Shown: positions 24,476-32,752, numbered from the stretch's first letter. The stretch: DNA of 64,000 bases from Clostridiaceae bacterium Marseille-Q4143 (GCA_018228645.1 CP073693.1:2800416-2864415); one strand, 5' to 3'. Notes: generated by a model from the letters alone, not told the origin. Translations and numbers: made by a program.

Positions 24476-24949
24476 ATGAGTGAATTTACACATTTTAACC
24501 GGCAGGGCGAAGCCGTCATGGTCGATGTAAGCGAAAAATCCGATACCGCACGGGAAGCGATTGCGGAAGGCCGCATCTGCATGAGCCAGGAGTGTTTTGA
24601 GAAAGTAAAAGAAGGATCTATGGGAAAAGGAGATGTGCTCGGTGTGGCAAGGGTGGCCGGTATCATGGCTGCTAAGAAAACCTCAGAGCTCATTCCCCTC
24701 TGTCATCTTCTGAACCTGACAAAAGTGGAAATTCATTTTGAAATGGAAGAACCGGAATCTTCTATCCGGGCCATATGTACTACCCGCACCACGGGAAAGA
24801 CCGGTGTGGAGATGGAAGCATTAACCGGTGTGCAGATTGCCCTTCTGACCATCTACGATATGTGCAAGGCCGTGGACAAACGGATGGAGATGAGCGATAT
24901 CCATCTTTGCGAAAAAAAAGGTGGAAAAAGCGGGGATTTTGTACGATGA
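24476..24949 (+). CDS. moaC: Cyclic pyranopterin monophosphate synthase
   Basis: A 157-residue enzyme that, with MoaA, turns GTP into cyclic pyranopterin monophosphate, the first stable intermediate of molybdenum cofactor. Family motifs: [18 protein letters not shown] at the start, [18 protein letters not shown] (active-site SELIPLCHP region), [14 protein letters not shown] and [13 protein letters not shown] with the catalytic Lys-Asp. The ATG at 24476 follows AAGGAG by 6 bp; the longer open frame upstream covers the promoter and is not coding. It overlaps moaA by 4 bp. Confidence 0.96.
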   Translation: MSEFTHFNRQGEAVMVDVSEKSDTAREAIAEGRICMSQECFEKVKEGSMGKGDVLGVARVAGIMAAKKTSELIPLCHLLNLTKVEIHFEMEEPESSIRAICTTRTTGKTGVEMEALTGVQIALLTIYDMCKAVDKRMEMSDIHLCEKKGGKSGDFVR

Positions 24950-25911
24950 AGGATCACTACGGACGAACCATCGATTACCTGCGTGTCTCCATCACAGACC
25001 GCTGCAATTTGAGATGCCGTTACTGTATGCCTCATGGAATTGAATGGGTTCCTATGGAAGAGATCCTGACGCTGGAAGAAATCACAGAAGTCTGCAGACA
25101 GGCATCTGCCCTTGGTATCCGAAAAATCAAAATCACCGGCGGGGAACCATTGGTGCGGAAGGGATGCATCGATCTCATTGGTATGCTGACCTCCCTTCCG
25201 GGGATTGAGCAGGTAACTCTGACCACCAACGGTATTCTGCTTAAAGAATATGCAGCAGACCTGAAGCGTCAGGGACTCCATGCAGTTAATGTAAGCCTTG
25301 ATACACTGAATCCGGATACGTATACAAAGATTACCGGAGCTTCTGAACTTTCCCGCGTACTGGAAGGTATCCGCACCATGGAAGCCTTACACATTCCTCT
25401 GAAAATTAACGTGGTATTGCAACAGAATGTCAATGCTGGAGAGTGGAAAGATCTTGTTTTACTTGCAAAAGAGCATCCGCTGGATGTTCGTTTTATCGAG
25501 CTAATGCCCATTGGATACGGAAAAGAACTGTCTCCCATTTCTAATTCAGAACTTTTGGAAAAGCTGACTTTTACATTCGGTTCGTTGATACCAGAAGAAC
25601 GACCTCATGGAAACGGACCTGCCCGCTATTATCGTATCGAAGGATTTCAGGGCAGCATCGGCTTTATCAGTGCCATTCATGGAAAATTCTGTAATCAGTG
25701 CAACCGTATCCGCCTGACTGCGACAGGAGAACTCAAACCATGTCTTTGTTACGGCGACCATATTTCCATAAAAAAAGCCCTCAGAACCGGAAGTCCTGAG
25801 GACGTCAGGCAGCTGCTCACACAGGCTATCTATCAGAAACCTGCCGCTCACTGCTTTGAAACTATTTCTGCTGTAACGGAAACGAATGAAATGTCCCGTA
25901 TCGGCGGTTAA
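24946..25911 (+). CDS. moaA: GTP 3',8-cyclase, radical SAM enzyme
   Basis: A 321-residue radical SAM protein. The SAM cluster motif is C20-NLR-C24-RY-C27, followed by [11 protein letters not shown] and [10 protein letters not shown]. The C-terminal second cluster is held by [18 protein letters not shown], and the chain ends with the conserved Gly-Gly (MSRIGG). It converts GTP to 3',8-cyclo-GTP. The ATG overlaps the moaC stop (ATGA), so the two are translationally coupled. The open frame extends far into moaC, which is an artefact of the other frame. It ends 3 bp from the convergent modC stop. Confidence 0.95.
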   Translation: MKDHYGRTIDYLRVSITDRCNLRCRYCMPHGIEWVPMEEILTLEEITEVCRQASALGIRKIKITGGEPLVRKGCIDLIGMLTSLPGIEQVTLTTNGILLKEYAADLKRQGLHAVNVSLDTLNPDTYTKITGASELSRVLEGIRTMEALHIPLKINVVLQQNVNAGEWKDLVLLAKEHPLDVRFIELMPIGYGKELSPISNSELLEKLTFTFGSLIPEERPHGNGPARYYRIEGFQGSIGFISAIHGKFCNQCNRIRLTATGELKPCLCYGDHISIKKALRTGSPEDVRQLLTQAIYQKPAAHCFETISAVTETNEMSRIGG

Positions 25912-25914
25912 TGT

Positions 25915-27039
25915 TTATTTTAATACCATCACATCCGCAGGATTTACATGGAGCCATACAGTATCCTGCGGGTGTTCTTTTTCACAGAACTCCTGCCAGA
26001 ATTCCTTGGTTATCTCCACACGGATTTTATCAAAATGCTGTTTTCGGCTCTTTTCTGAGCTTTTTGCATGCTCAGGACGTACCATGAGCACCGTTGAAAA
26101 TACATCATCAATGACCTTTTCCATATGACATGGAAATGTATTTTCCGGATGAGCAGCCGCTTCCTGCTCAGTGACAGGATGAATATAATGACTGCGGACT
26201 CCAATATAATGGATTTCTCCTGAAGACATTCCCGTATAAGAAAGTGTCTCGCCCCAATCCGGTACATAAACGTTGCCCGGTTGTTCTGCGGAAGCTGCTT
26301 TTGTAACTTTTGCTCTTGCAAAATTTTTGCAGCCGGATAGCAATGCCGCAGCTCTTGACTCCGGTGCTTCAAACAGCTGTTTTACAGGAATTACCGGACT
26401 GGAAATGCCATGATCCATGACACACACACGGTCACAGATTCGATAAACTTCATCTCTGCTATGAGAGACAAAGAGAGTTGGTCCCGCAAAATCCTTCAGC
26501 ACATCCAGCAGTTCCTGTTCCAGATTCCACCGAAGATAACCGTCAAGGGCCGAAAAAGGCTCATCCAGTATCAAAATATCCGGACTGGACAGAAAAATAC
26601 GCGCCAGTGCGACTCTCTGCTGCTGTCCGCCTGATAATTCAGAAGGTTTATGCCGTTCCAGACCGTTCAGTTCAAATTTCTCCAGGATTTCCCGAATCTT
26701 CTGACTGGCTGTATTTTTATTTTTCTCACAGGCCATAAGCCCCGCCATCAAGTTCTGCTGTACCGTCATGTTCGGAAACAATGCATAATTCTGAAATAAA
26801 AGGCCCACATGGCGGTCCTGGGGGCGGACGTTGATCTTCCTGGAAGAATCGAACAGTACTTTACCATTCAGTTCAATATGTCCCTCGTCCGGTTTCATAA
26901 TACCGGCGATACAACGAAGGGTCATGCTCTTTCCGCATCCGGAGGCACCTAAGATACCCGTCACACCATCCTGAACCTCAAACTTCGTCTCCAATGTAAA
27001 GTCGCCCAGCTTCTTTCTGATATCTACATATAATGACAT
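25915..27039 (-). CDS. modC: Molybdate ABC transporter ATP-binding protein
   Basis: A 374-residue ATPase with Walker A GASGCGKSM (about 31-39), Q-loop FQNYALFPNMTVQQN, signature LSGGQQQRVALARIF (about 136), Walker B DILILDEPFSALDG and switch His in VSHSRDE. The C-terminal part (about 235-374) should be a TOBE-like regulatory domain; its sequence is rather divergent (YIGVRSHYIHPV). It drives molybdate (or tungstate) uptake with ModB. It is last in modABC, 6 bp after modB, and convergent with moaA. Confidence 0.92.
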   Translation of the reverse strand: MSLYVDIRKKLGDFTLETKFEVQDGVTGILGASGCGKSMTLRCIAGIMKPDEGHIELNGKVLFDSSRKINVRPQDRHVGLLFQNYALFPNMTVQQNLMAGLMACEKNKNTASQKIREILEKFELNGLERHKPSELSGGQQQRVALARIFLSSPDILILDEPFSALDGYLRWNLEQELLDVLKDFAGPTLFVSHSRDEVYRICDRVCVMDHGISSPVIPVKQLFEAPESRAAALLSGCKNFARAKVTKAASAEQPGNVYVPDWGETLSYTGMSSGEIHYIGVRSHYIHPVTEQEAAAHPENTFPCHMEKVIDDVFSTVLMVRPEHAKSSEKSRKQHFDKIRVEITKEFWQEFCEKEHPQDTVWLHVNPADVMVLK

Positions 27040-27045
27040 GATCTC

Positions 27046-27717
27046 CTACCTCCCGGCTGACCGTCTCTGCTTCTTTTCCAGAAGGTTTACAGCCAACAGT
27101 ACCACTGCAGAAATCGCTACATTTACCAGCACCCACTTAAATGCAAGGGCATCGTTGTCGGTCCGCCACAACTGATAGACCGTTGTCGAAATTGTGGCAG
27201 TCTTGCCGGGGGTATAGCCTGCTATCATGCTGGTGGCACCATACTCGCCCAATGCTCTTGCAAAGGCCAGTACCGTTCCTGCCAGGATTCCCTGTCGGCA
27301 GGCCGGCATCCGGATATGCCAGAAAATAAATGTATTGGAAAGTCCCAGCGTCTGCCCTGAATAGGAAAGGGTCTCGTCAAAACTCTCAAAAGCACCGCGG
27401 GCTGTTCGGTACATAAGCGGAAATGCCACTACTGCCGCTGCAAAAATCCCGGAATACCAGGTCATGACCATTTTTGTACCAAACGTCTCCAGCACCCATG
27501 CACCAAAAGGCCGTCTGGGTCCCATGAGCATAAGTAGAAAATACCCCACAACCGTAGGCGGCAGTACCAGCGGCAATGTCAGTACTACATCCAACACACC
27601 CTTTACCGCCGGTGGAAGCTTCGCTATATAGTAGGCCGAAAAAATGCCAGAAAAAAACACGATCACACTGGCAATCAGCGCAATGCGCAGAGAATTATAC
27701 AGTGGAAACCAGTCCAT
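27046..27717 (-). CDS. modB: Molybdate ABC transporter permease
   Basis: A 223-residue permease with five or six hydrophobic segments. Family landmarks are LPLVLPPTVVGYFLLMLMG (about 46-64), MYRTARGAFESFDETL (EAA loop region) and ALGEYGATSMIAGYTPGKTATIST, the ModB/CysT-type C-terminal stretch. GGGAGG lies 5 bp before the ATG. It sits between modA and modC on one transcript. Confidence 0.94.
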   Translation of the reverse strand: MDWFPLYNSLRIALIASVIVFFSGIFSAYYIAKLPPAVKGVLDVVLTLPLVLPPTVVGYFLLMLMGPRRPFGAWVLETFGTKMVMTWYSGIFAAAVVAFPLMYRTARGAFESFDETLSYSGQTLGLSNTFIFWHIRMPACRQGILAGTVLAFARALGEYGATSMIAGYTPGKTATISTTVYQLWRTDNDALAFKWVLVNVAISAVVLLAVNLLEKKQRRSAGR

Positions 27718-27735
27718 ACATGCCTCCCGATTCCA

Positions 27736-28593
27736 TTATTCCGCTGCCGTAAATCCCACAGCTTCAAATACCTGCATACAAGTATCTGTCTGCAGATATG
27801 CAAGGAATTCCTTTGCTGCCTCAGGATTCTTGGAAATATTCATAACTGCTGCAGGATAAATCACCTGTTTGCACAAGTCTCCCTCAGCCTGATCAACAAC
27901 CGTCAGTCCTGCTGAAAATGCATCTGTCGCATAAATAATACCTGCATCAGCAGCTGCCTCAGATACCTGGGTAGTTACCTCCTTTACATTAGAACCATAG
28001 GTAATCTTGCCCTCTGCCTCCAGGCTGTCCAGAATATCAAGATTCGTCAGAATCTCGGTAGAATACTGTCCTACCGGAACATCTTCATTGCCAAGAGCCA
28101 GCAGGGAAAGCTTGTCGGTTCCCAGATCCTCAAAAGACTCAATATCCTTCGGATTACCATCTGGAACAGCCAGAACTACCTTATTTTCAAGAAGATTCAC
28201 TCTGGTTCCTTCCAGGACATAATCAAGCCCTTCTGTGTTCACTTCCGGATCTGCATCCTTATCAAGCTGATTCATCTGTTTCTGTGCTGCGGAAATAAAA
28301 AGATCGCAGTCTGCTCCCTCCTGAATCTGGGTTTTCAGAGTTCCTGAAGAATCAAAATTGAAAACCAGTGTTACATTCGGAGCAACGTCCTTATACATTT
28401 CCTGAATCTCAGTCAGGGTTTCGGTCATGGATGCAGCTGCAAATACATTTAAAGTTACCGGTTCTGCCTCTGCGGTCTCCTCTGCTGCAGAATCGCCTGC
28501 TGCCGGAGCCTCTTCGGTCTTTGATGCACCACAGCCTGACAGAGATACTGCCATCGCACCTGCCAGTAAACCTGCAATCAATCTCTTCTTCAT
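27736..28593 (-). CDS. modA: Molybdate-binding lipoprotein
   Basis: A 285-residue lipoprotein: signal peptide MKKRLIAGLLAGAMAVSLSGC with Cys21, a Glu/Ala-rich linker, then the ModA domain. LNVFAAASMTETLTEI holds the oxyanion-binding Ser residues, with FNFDSSGTLKTQIQEGADCDLFISA, VPVGQYSTEIL and DAGIIYATDAFS following. It captures molybdate outside the membrane. The gene is first in modABC; its promoter carries a ModE-type palindrome just after the -10. It follows the MobA-ModE fusion gene by 99 bp. Confidence 0.94.
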   Translation of the reverse strand: MKKRLIAGLLAGAMAVSLSGCGASKTEEAPAAGDSAAEETAEAEPVTLNVFAAASMTETLTEIQEMYKDVAPNVTLVFNFDSSGTLKTQIQEGADCDLFISAAQKQMNQLDKDADPEVNTEGLDYVLEGTRVNLLENKVVLAVPDGNPKDIESFEDLGTDKLSLLALGNEDVPVGQYSTEILTNLDILDSLEAEGKITYGSNVKEVTTQVSEAAADAGIIYATDAFSAGLTVVDQAEGDLCKQVIYPAAVMNISKNPEAAKEFLAYLQTDTCMQVFEAVGFTAAE

Positions 28594-28626
28594 AATCTAT
28601 TCCCCTCTTCTTGCGCCTTTTGTTAT

Positions 28627-28687
28627 CGTTATTTTTTTCAAAGAATAACGCTGCATATATTATAACGAAAAGGTACAGACGGTGCAA
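28627..28687 (-). promoter_or_regulatory. modA promoter with ModE box
   Basis: Minus-strand TTGCAC (28687-28682), 17-bp spacer, TATAAT (28664-28659). Right downstream, CGTTAT (28627-28632), 12 bp, ATAACG (28645-28650) form a 24-bp palindrome with the same arms and spacing as the E. coli modA ModE operator. It covers the expected transcription start, so repression is expected. Confidence 0.85.
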
Positions 28688-28692
28688 GAGAT

Positions 28693-29625
28693 TTACTGAA
28701 ACTCTCCAAAATACACATCAAAGAAGTTCTGTGTAATCCTCCGCATATCCTCTACCATGGCATGATATCGCTCCATAAAGACCCTTCCTTCTGGTGTGAC
28801 GGTCGAACTTCCGCCATTCTTTCCACCATTACACCGATTAAGAAACCGAAAGCCCAGTTCTTTTTCCGCCCGGTTAATGATCTTCCATCCTTTGGAATAG
28901 GACATATTCATTTTTGCCGCAGCAGCCTGGATAGAACCTGTCTCATCAATATATTTCAGAAGATCATAGACGCCAGGACCGAAGAAATCTTCTTCTCTGG
29001 AAATGACCAGCTTATTCCGAAAATGAAGGGTAGTGGCATTCCAACGATCTTTTAAATATTGACTGATATGGTCGACCCCATTTTCCTCTAACAGAGAATA
29101 GGTAATGCCTGGATCATCAGTGAACAAATGTTCCGTATTTAGTTGTGTCCATAGATCCTCTGCATTCTGTTGTTCATCCAAGTCAGCATCCATCACAATG
29201 CTTCGTGGCCATCCAGGCTGTTCCTCATACGCCGGCACCGCTGAATGTTCACAGTCAAGCAGCTGCTCCAGTGTTTTATCTGCAAAAGCCGGATATTCCA
29301 CCGGAAGTACCAGTACCCGATCCATCTGTTCCTTTGCTTGAAGAAGCCCAAGAGCCAGTGCATCCGTAAAACTGTGCCTCTGATAATCCTCATCCTCTAT
29401 GATGACCACATTATTATGACTCAGATGCAGTTGCAATGTCTCGCTGTGGCATCCTGTCAATACCAATATGGGTGAAATCTTTGCCTTCCGCAGTTTCGCA
29501 ATCTCTCCCTTAATAACCGTCGTCCCATCCAGCGGATACATGGGAAGAAATACGGGAATTCCTTCGTTGTCCTGCTGCCCTTCTCCATAATCACCGGAGG
29601 CAATGATTAAAGCTCCTGTTTTCAT
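28693..29625 (-). CDS. MobA-like nucleotidyltransferase domain fused to ModE-type winged helix
   Basis: A 310-residue fusion. Residues about 1-195 have a MobA/MocA-like NTP-transferase fold (TGALIIASGDYGEG, DGTTVIKGEIAKLRKAKISPILVLTG), but the usual GxSxRMGxxK nucleotide loop is not visible, so activity is doubtful. Residues about 205-310 are a ModE/LysR-type winged helix: VISREEDFFGPGVYDLLKYIDETGSIQAAAAKMNMSYSKGWKIINRAEKELG. ModE's C-terminal Mop domains are missing. It lies directly upstream of modA, whose promoter has a ModE box, so it is the probable molybdate or cofactor-responsive repressor. AAGGAG is 5 bp before the ATG. Confidence 0.88.
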   Translation of the reverse strand: MKTGALIIASGDYGEGQQDNEGIPVFLPMYPLDGTTVIKGEIAKLRKAKISPILVLTGCHSETLQLHLSHNNVVIIEDEDYQRHSFTDALALGLLQAKEQMDRVLVLPVEYPAFADKTLEQLLDCEHSAVPAYEEQPGWPRSIVMDADLDEQQNAEDLWTQLNTEHLFTDDPGITYSLLEENGVDHISQYLKDRWNATTLHFRNKLVISREEDFFGPGVYDLLKYIDETGSIQAAAAKMNMSYSKGWKIINRAEKELGFRFLNRCNGGKNGGSSTVTPEGRVFMERYHAMVEDMRRITQNFFDVYFGEFQ

Positions 29626-29669
29626 GCTGTCTCCTTGTATATACCGATGTATCGGATTTCCTTAAACAG

Positions 29670-29867
29670 ATTGGCTAAACACTGTTTCGCCAATTCAATT
29701 GTAATGTTTCATCTTTGTTCATTGAGAACTCAACCCAAGAAAGTCCGCAATATCCTTTATTTTTTATCGCTTGTTTTCTTCGCTTGCTTTCTTCGCTTGC
29801 TTTCTTCGCTTGCTTTTTCATAAATTCAAGCGTTAAAATTGGCTAAATACTGTTTCGCTAATTTAAT
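29670..29867. repeat. Two copies of a 30-bp near-palindromic repeat flanking a tandem array
   Basis: Copies at 29670-29699 and 29838-29867 match at 27 of 30 positions. The core is a near-perfect palindrome with arms TTGGCTAAACA and TGTTTCGCCAA around one central base (one mismatch) in copy 1; copy 2 is more decayed. The 29626-30157 gap has no gene. Confidence 0.85.
29767..29818. repeat. 13-bp tandem repeat, four copies
   Basis: Unit TCGCTTGCTTTCT; copies 2 and 3 are identical, copies 1 and 4 differ by one base. It lies between the two 30-bp repeats and has no convincing reading frame. Confidence 0.9.
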
Positions 29868-29990
29868 CTAGTGAAATAAACATAAAAACTATCACATATT
29901 TTTCATGGTCCCAACCGGATTTGGATATTCTTAGTTATAAAAATTTTATAGTTAAAATATAGCATAACCATTTCTACAAGTAAATCAATA

Positions 29991-30071
29991 TTGTAATTTT
30001 CTACCATCTCGTACACAGTAAAAAAGAGCGCACAATCACATAAATATATAGAATAATATGACTTTTTATAC
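29991..30071 (+). repeat. Left copy of an 81-bp diverged direct repeat
   Basis: Aligns without gaps to 45371-45451, 61 of 81 bases identical, same orientation, starting TTGTAATTTTC. The right copy is the promoter region of the DUF4143 ATPase gene; no such gene follows here, so this is probably a relic or a recombination scar. Confidence 0.75.
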
Positions 30072-30098
30072 TTGTCTCCTCTTTTCTAAAATAGGCAT

Positions 30099-30129
30099 AA
30101 GAAAAGCACCTACCATTCTGATAGATGCT
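30099..30129 (-). terminator. Terminator of the dinJ-yafQ operon
   Basis: On the minus strand AGCATCTATC (30129-30120) pairs with GGTAGGTGCT (30114-30105) with two G-U pairs, loop AGAAT, then TTTTCTT. Confidence 0.8.
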
Positions 30130-30157
30130 TCCTAAATTACTATTTTGTTTTCTGAAA

Positions 30158-30439
30158 CTACTTCTTAAATAGTTCAGAGTGTGTCCCAAGCCTATAAAGC
30201 ATTAGCACTAAAACATTATTCTGAATCTCATAAATAAGCAACCAGTCTGGTTCAATGTGGCACTCGCGAGTACCTTTATAGTTACCTGTAAGATCGTGAT
30301 CTCTGTATTTTGCTTCCAACGTACCGCCATTCGCCAGAATATCGATTACCTCAAACAGTTTATCAAGATTTTTATTTTGCTTTTTTGCAAGCTTCAGATC
30401 CTTTTTAAATTGATTGGTAAACTGGATATCATATTTCAT
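30158..30439 (-). CDS. yafQ: YafQ-family mRNA endonuclease toxin
   Basis: A 93-residue basic protein of the RelE/YafQ fold: MKYDIQFTNQFKKDLKLAKKQ, then LTGNYKGTRECHIEPDWLLIYEI and LMLYRLGTHSELF. The C-terminal His in GTHSELF and the HIEPDWLLIY strand match YafQ, where His residues and the Asp cut ribosome-bound mRNA. Its ATG overlaps the antitoxin stop by 4 bp, the usual coupling. It is at the left edge of the accessory island. Confidence 0.92.
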   Translation of the reverse strand: MKYDIQFTNQFKKDLKLAKKQNKNLDKLFEVIDILANGGTLEAKYRDHDLTGNYKGTRECHIEPDWLLIYEIQNNVLVLMLYRLGTHSELFKK

Positions 30440-30708
30440 ACGTCCAATGCCGCCTTAAGTGCATCCATACTGGAGTATCGCGGAGCAGAAGGATCATTCA
30501 CCATCTTTCTGCCTTCTTCAATAGCAGCAGCTGTAGTATCATTCGGTATTTCCAGTTTTAACTCAAAAGGAATACCATGCTCACGGATAGCAGTTCTCAA
30601 AAACATGTTTACAGCAGTTGTCATATTAAGACCAAGCTCGTTGAAGATTTCTTCTGCCTGATCTTTGATTGCCTTGTCTGTACGAATATTTAAATTAGTT
30701 GTTGCCAT
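30436..30708 (-). CDS. dinJ: RelB/DinJ-family antitoxin
   Basis: A 90-residue protein with a ribbon-helix-helix N-terminus (TTNLNIRTDKAIKDQAEEIFNELGLNMTTAVNMFLRTAIREHGIPF), the DinJ/RelB signature, and a C-terminal toxin-wrapping tail (about 55-90). It neutralises YafQ and represses the operon through its N-terminus in known systems. GGAGGTG lies 8 bp before the ATG and the promoter is consensus-like. Confidence 0.92.
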   Translation of the reverse strand: MATTNLNIRTDKAIKDQAEEIFNELGLNMTTAVNMFLRTAIREHGIPFELKLEIPNDTTAAAIEEGRKMVNDPSAPRYSSMDALKAALDV

Positions 30709-30732
30709 ACAAAAACACCTCCATTCAAGTAT

Positions 30733-30761
30733 AGTTTACTCAAATATTCGTGTAATGTCAA
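30733..30761 (-). promoter_or_regulatory. Promoter of dinJ-yafQ
   Basis: Minus-strand TTGACA (30761-30756), 17-bp spacer, TAAACT (30738-30733), about 24 bp before the dinJ ATG. Confidence 0.75.
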
Positions 30762-30805
30762 CACTTTGTCATTACATAAGGTGCAGCAAATATTTCTAGA
30801 TTCTT

Positions 30806-32284
30806 TCACTTACTATTGAGAAATTCACCCTCACTAGGAGTGAAAAGATCTCTACCCTTTCGATAATCATCAATCAGCATCTTAGCTAAATCGATTTTCT
30901 TACGCAGGGCATATAACACCTTACGATCGACTGTATCCTTGCAAACAAGATAAATGTAATGGCACTTTTCTGTCTGTCCAGTCCTATAAATGCGAGCCTT
31001 TGCCTGTTCAAAATTCGGCATGGAATAATCAAGAGAATAAAAAACCATAGTACTTGCTACAGTCAGTGTGATGCCAAGACCAGCCACTGCAATCTGCCCT
31101 ACAAACACACGGCACTTTTCATCATACTGAAATCGGTTAATCTCGTTGTCACGATCCTTTACAGCGCCACGCATAACCGCATAATCGATATTCTTCTTTT
31201 CCAAAAGTTTCTGGATATCATCCAGTTCAGGAACAAATCGTGCCATGACTACAATCTTCTTATCATCGCTTATTGCCGTATCAATGATGTCTGAAAGCGC
31301 GTTGAGTTTTGCACTGCTTACAACATTCACCACTCCATCGTCATCCGTCAGATGCCCGCCAGTAATCTGCGATAAGCGAAGTACTTTGGTGAGAATATTG
31401 GCAGTTGTCACCTCAGATTCATCCAGTTTCGCATAACTGTCCAATTCGATACTTTCATAGAGCTTAACCGCATCTTTCTCCAATTCCACTGTACGAACTT
31501 CTTCTGTAATCTCTGGAAGATCCAGACACTCTATCTTTGTCACACGAAAAACCACTGAATGGAGCTTTCGCAAAAAATCATCCCTCATCCATTTACGAAA
31601 GATAGGTGTATGATTGCCATACCCTCCCATGTCAAAATACTGATTGCGAAATGCATAAAATGATGTTCCAAAAATCTGTGAATTAAGAAAACGGTACTGC
31701 GAAAAAACATCTAATTCTCGATTTGTAATGACTGTTCCAGTGAGAAGTAGCTTGTACCTTGCCTTATCACCGATGTGCTGCATTCCTTGGCTCTGTTTAG
31801 AACGATTCTCCTTCAACTTATGTGCTTCGTCCGCAATGACAAGATCTGGATTATAGATCAGCAGTTCTTTTTCCAACCGCCATGCTGATTCATAATTCAC
31901 GACCACGATCTGCAGCCCCTCCTCTGAGAGTTTTGTTAGCTGTTCCTTTTTCTTTGCAACCGCACCTTTCAAGATAGTCAACGAATATGGAAAATCAGCA
32001 AATTTTGCAAATTTCTCCTCCCATATACCGAGAATGGAAGGCGGCGCAACCACTAACAGCCTATTAATCTTTCCACACTGATACATGCAGCCAGAAATAG
32101 CTATGCTTACGATCGTTTTGCCTGTGCCCATTTCCATAAGTAAAGCTGTGCCACGGCTTTTAAGACAGTTATCAAATACTCCGAATTTATTGCAGGCAAA
32201 ATCAAATGCTTTTTTCTGATGTTCATACGGAGTTGCCTTAATTGGCATCATAAATTCAGTGTTCAATGTTTCTTTTTTCTTCAT
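30806..32284 (-). CDS. SNF2-family DEAD/DEAH helicase, phage type
   Basis: A 492-residue compact SNF2 ATPase. Walker A MEMGTGKTIVSIAIS (about 50-64), motif II VIADEAHKLK (about 149), LLLTGTVITN (motif III), and in the second half VFVGQIAVAGLGITLTVAS and QAKARIYRTGQTEKC (motifs V and VI). There is no nuclease or methylase domain. Proteins of this size and type are common in clostridial prophage replication modules, but no phage neighbour remains here, so it may be a relic or part of the island. The start has GGAAAGGA 7 bp upstream, inside a highly structured leader. Confidence 0.88.
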   Translation of the reverse strand: MKKKETLNTEFMMPIKATPYEHQKKAFDFACNKFGVFDNCLKSRGTALLMEMGTGKTIVSIAISGCMYQCGKINRLLVVAPPSILGIWEEKFAKFADFPYSLTILKGAVAKKKEQLTKLSEEGLQIVVVNYESAWRLEKELLIYNPDLVIADEAHKLKENRSKQSQGMQHIGDKARYKLLLTGTVITNRELDVFSQYRFLNSQIFGTSFYAFRNQYFDMGGYGNHTPIFRKWMRDDFLRKLHSVVFRVTKIECLDLPEITEEVRTVELEKDAVKLYESIELDSYAKLDESEVTTANILTKVLRLSQITGGHLTDDDGVVNVVSSAKLNALSDIIDTAISDDKKIVVMARFVPELDDIQKLLEKKNIDYAVMRGAVKDRDNEINRFQYDEKCRVFVGQIAVAGLGITLTVASTMVFYSLDYSMPNFEQAKARIYRTGQTEKCHYIYLVCKDTVDRKVLYALRKKIDLAKMLIDDYRKGRDLFTPSEGEFLNSK

Positions 32285-32299
32285 TGCATTGTCCTTTCC

Positions 32300-32476
32300 G
32301 TCCGAGTGGGACGGAGGGACACAAAAAGAGCCTGCGGCGAAGATGAACCACAGGCTCCAATGGCCGAAAATAGGCGCACGAAAGCAACGGTGGGAGCATC
32401 TTCATTCCAAACACAGCCTTTATTGCTGTGTTCAAAACTCTTATGTCTCCCTCCGTCCTTATAGCGCTATTCGGAC
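32300..32476 (-). other. Large structured element in the SNF2 helicase leader
   Basis: On the minus strand, nested pairings: GTCCGA (32476-32471) with TCGGAC (32305-32300); GGACGGAGGGAGAC (32458-32445) with GTGTCCCTCCGTCC (32322-32309), 14 pairs with one mismatch. Inside are hairpins AACACAGC/GCTGTGTT (8 bp) and GAGCCTGTGG/CCGCAGGCTC (10 bp, one wobble), the latter followed by TTTTTGTG. GAAGATG upstream can pair with CATCTTC in the second hairpin's loop, a possible pseudoknot. It may be a structured RNA, an attenuator or a MITE-like palindromic element. Confidence 0.6.
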
Positions 32477-32526
32477 TAAGAGATTGATATTTATAAAGCA
32501 GGTTTTAACGATTTTTGAATTTATAT

Positions 32527-32577
32527 ATGCGTTCGCATGATTTATTTGTAAAAATGTAGAATTACAGTTTAAACTGT
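32527..32577. repeat. Two perfect palindromes in the divergent intergenic region
   Basis: ATGCGTTCGCAT (32527-32538) and ACAGTTTAAACTGT (32564-32577). They lie between the SNF2 helicase leader and the ABC-3C operon and could be operators for the operon's Cro/CI protein or another regulator (inferred). Confidence 0.6.
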
Positions 32578-32693
32578 GGTAGTCTAAGAAGTAGATTTAC
32601 ACTTTGAATTAATTCACGTGTTCCACCTTCGTCGTCCATATCTGCTTTACACTTACCATTCTACTAATTTGCCTTTTTCCAAAAGCGGACTGG

Positions 32694-32723
32694 ACGGACA
32701 GGGTCGGACAAGTTCGGACAAAC
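32694..32723 (+). repeat. Three 10-bp-phased CGGACA direct repeats before the ABC-3C operon
   Basis: Units ACGGACAGGG (32694), TCGGACAAGT (32704) and TCGGACAAAC (32714), preceded by GCGGACTGG. Ten-bp spacing puts them on one face of the helix; they end 11 bp before the AGGAGG of the first gene. Confidence 0.75.
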
Positions 32724-32752
32724 ACTATTTAGACAGGAGGTACCTACAGAAC

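Noticed and set aside
29767..29818. 13-bp tandem array as plasmid iterons
   Set aside because: No replication initiator gene nearby and too few copies.
30806..32284. Active prophage replication module
   Set aside because: Only the SNF2 helicase is present; no phage replication, packaging or structural genes.
32618..32752. N-terminal extension of the first ABC-3C gene
   Set aside because: It runs through the CGGACA repeats; a good AGGAGG and ATG at 32753 start the conserved part.
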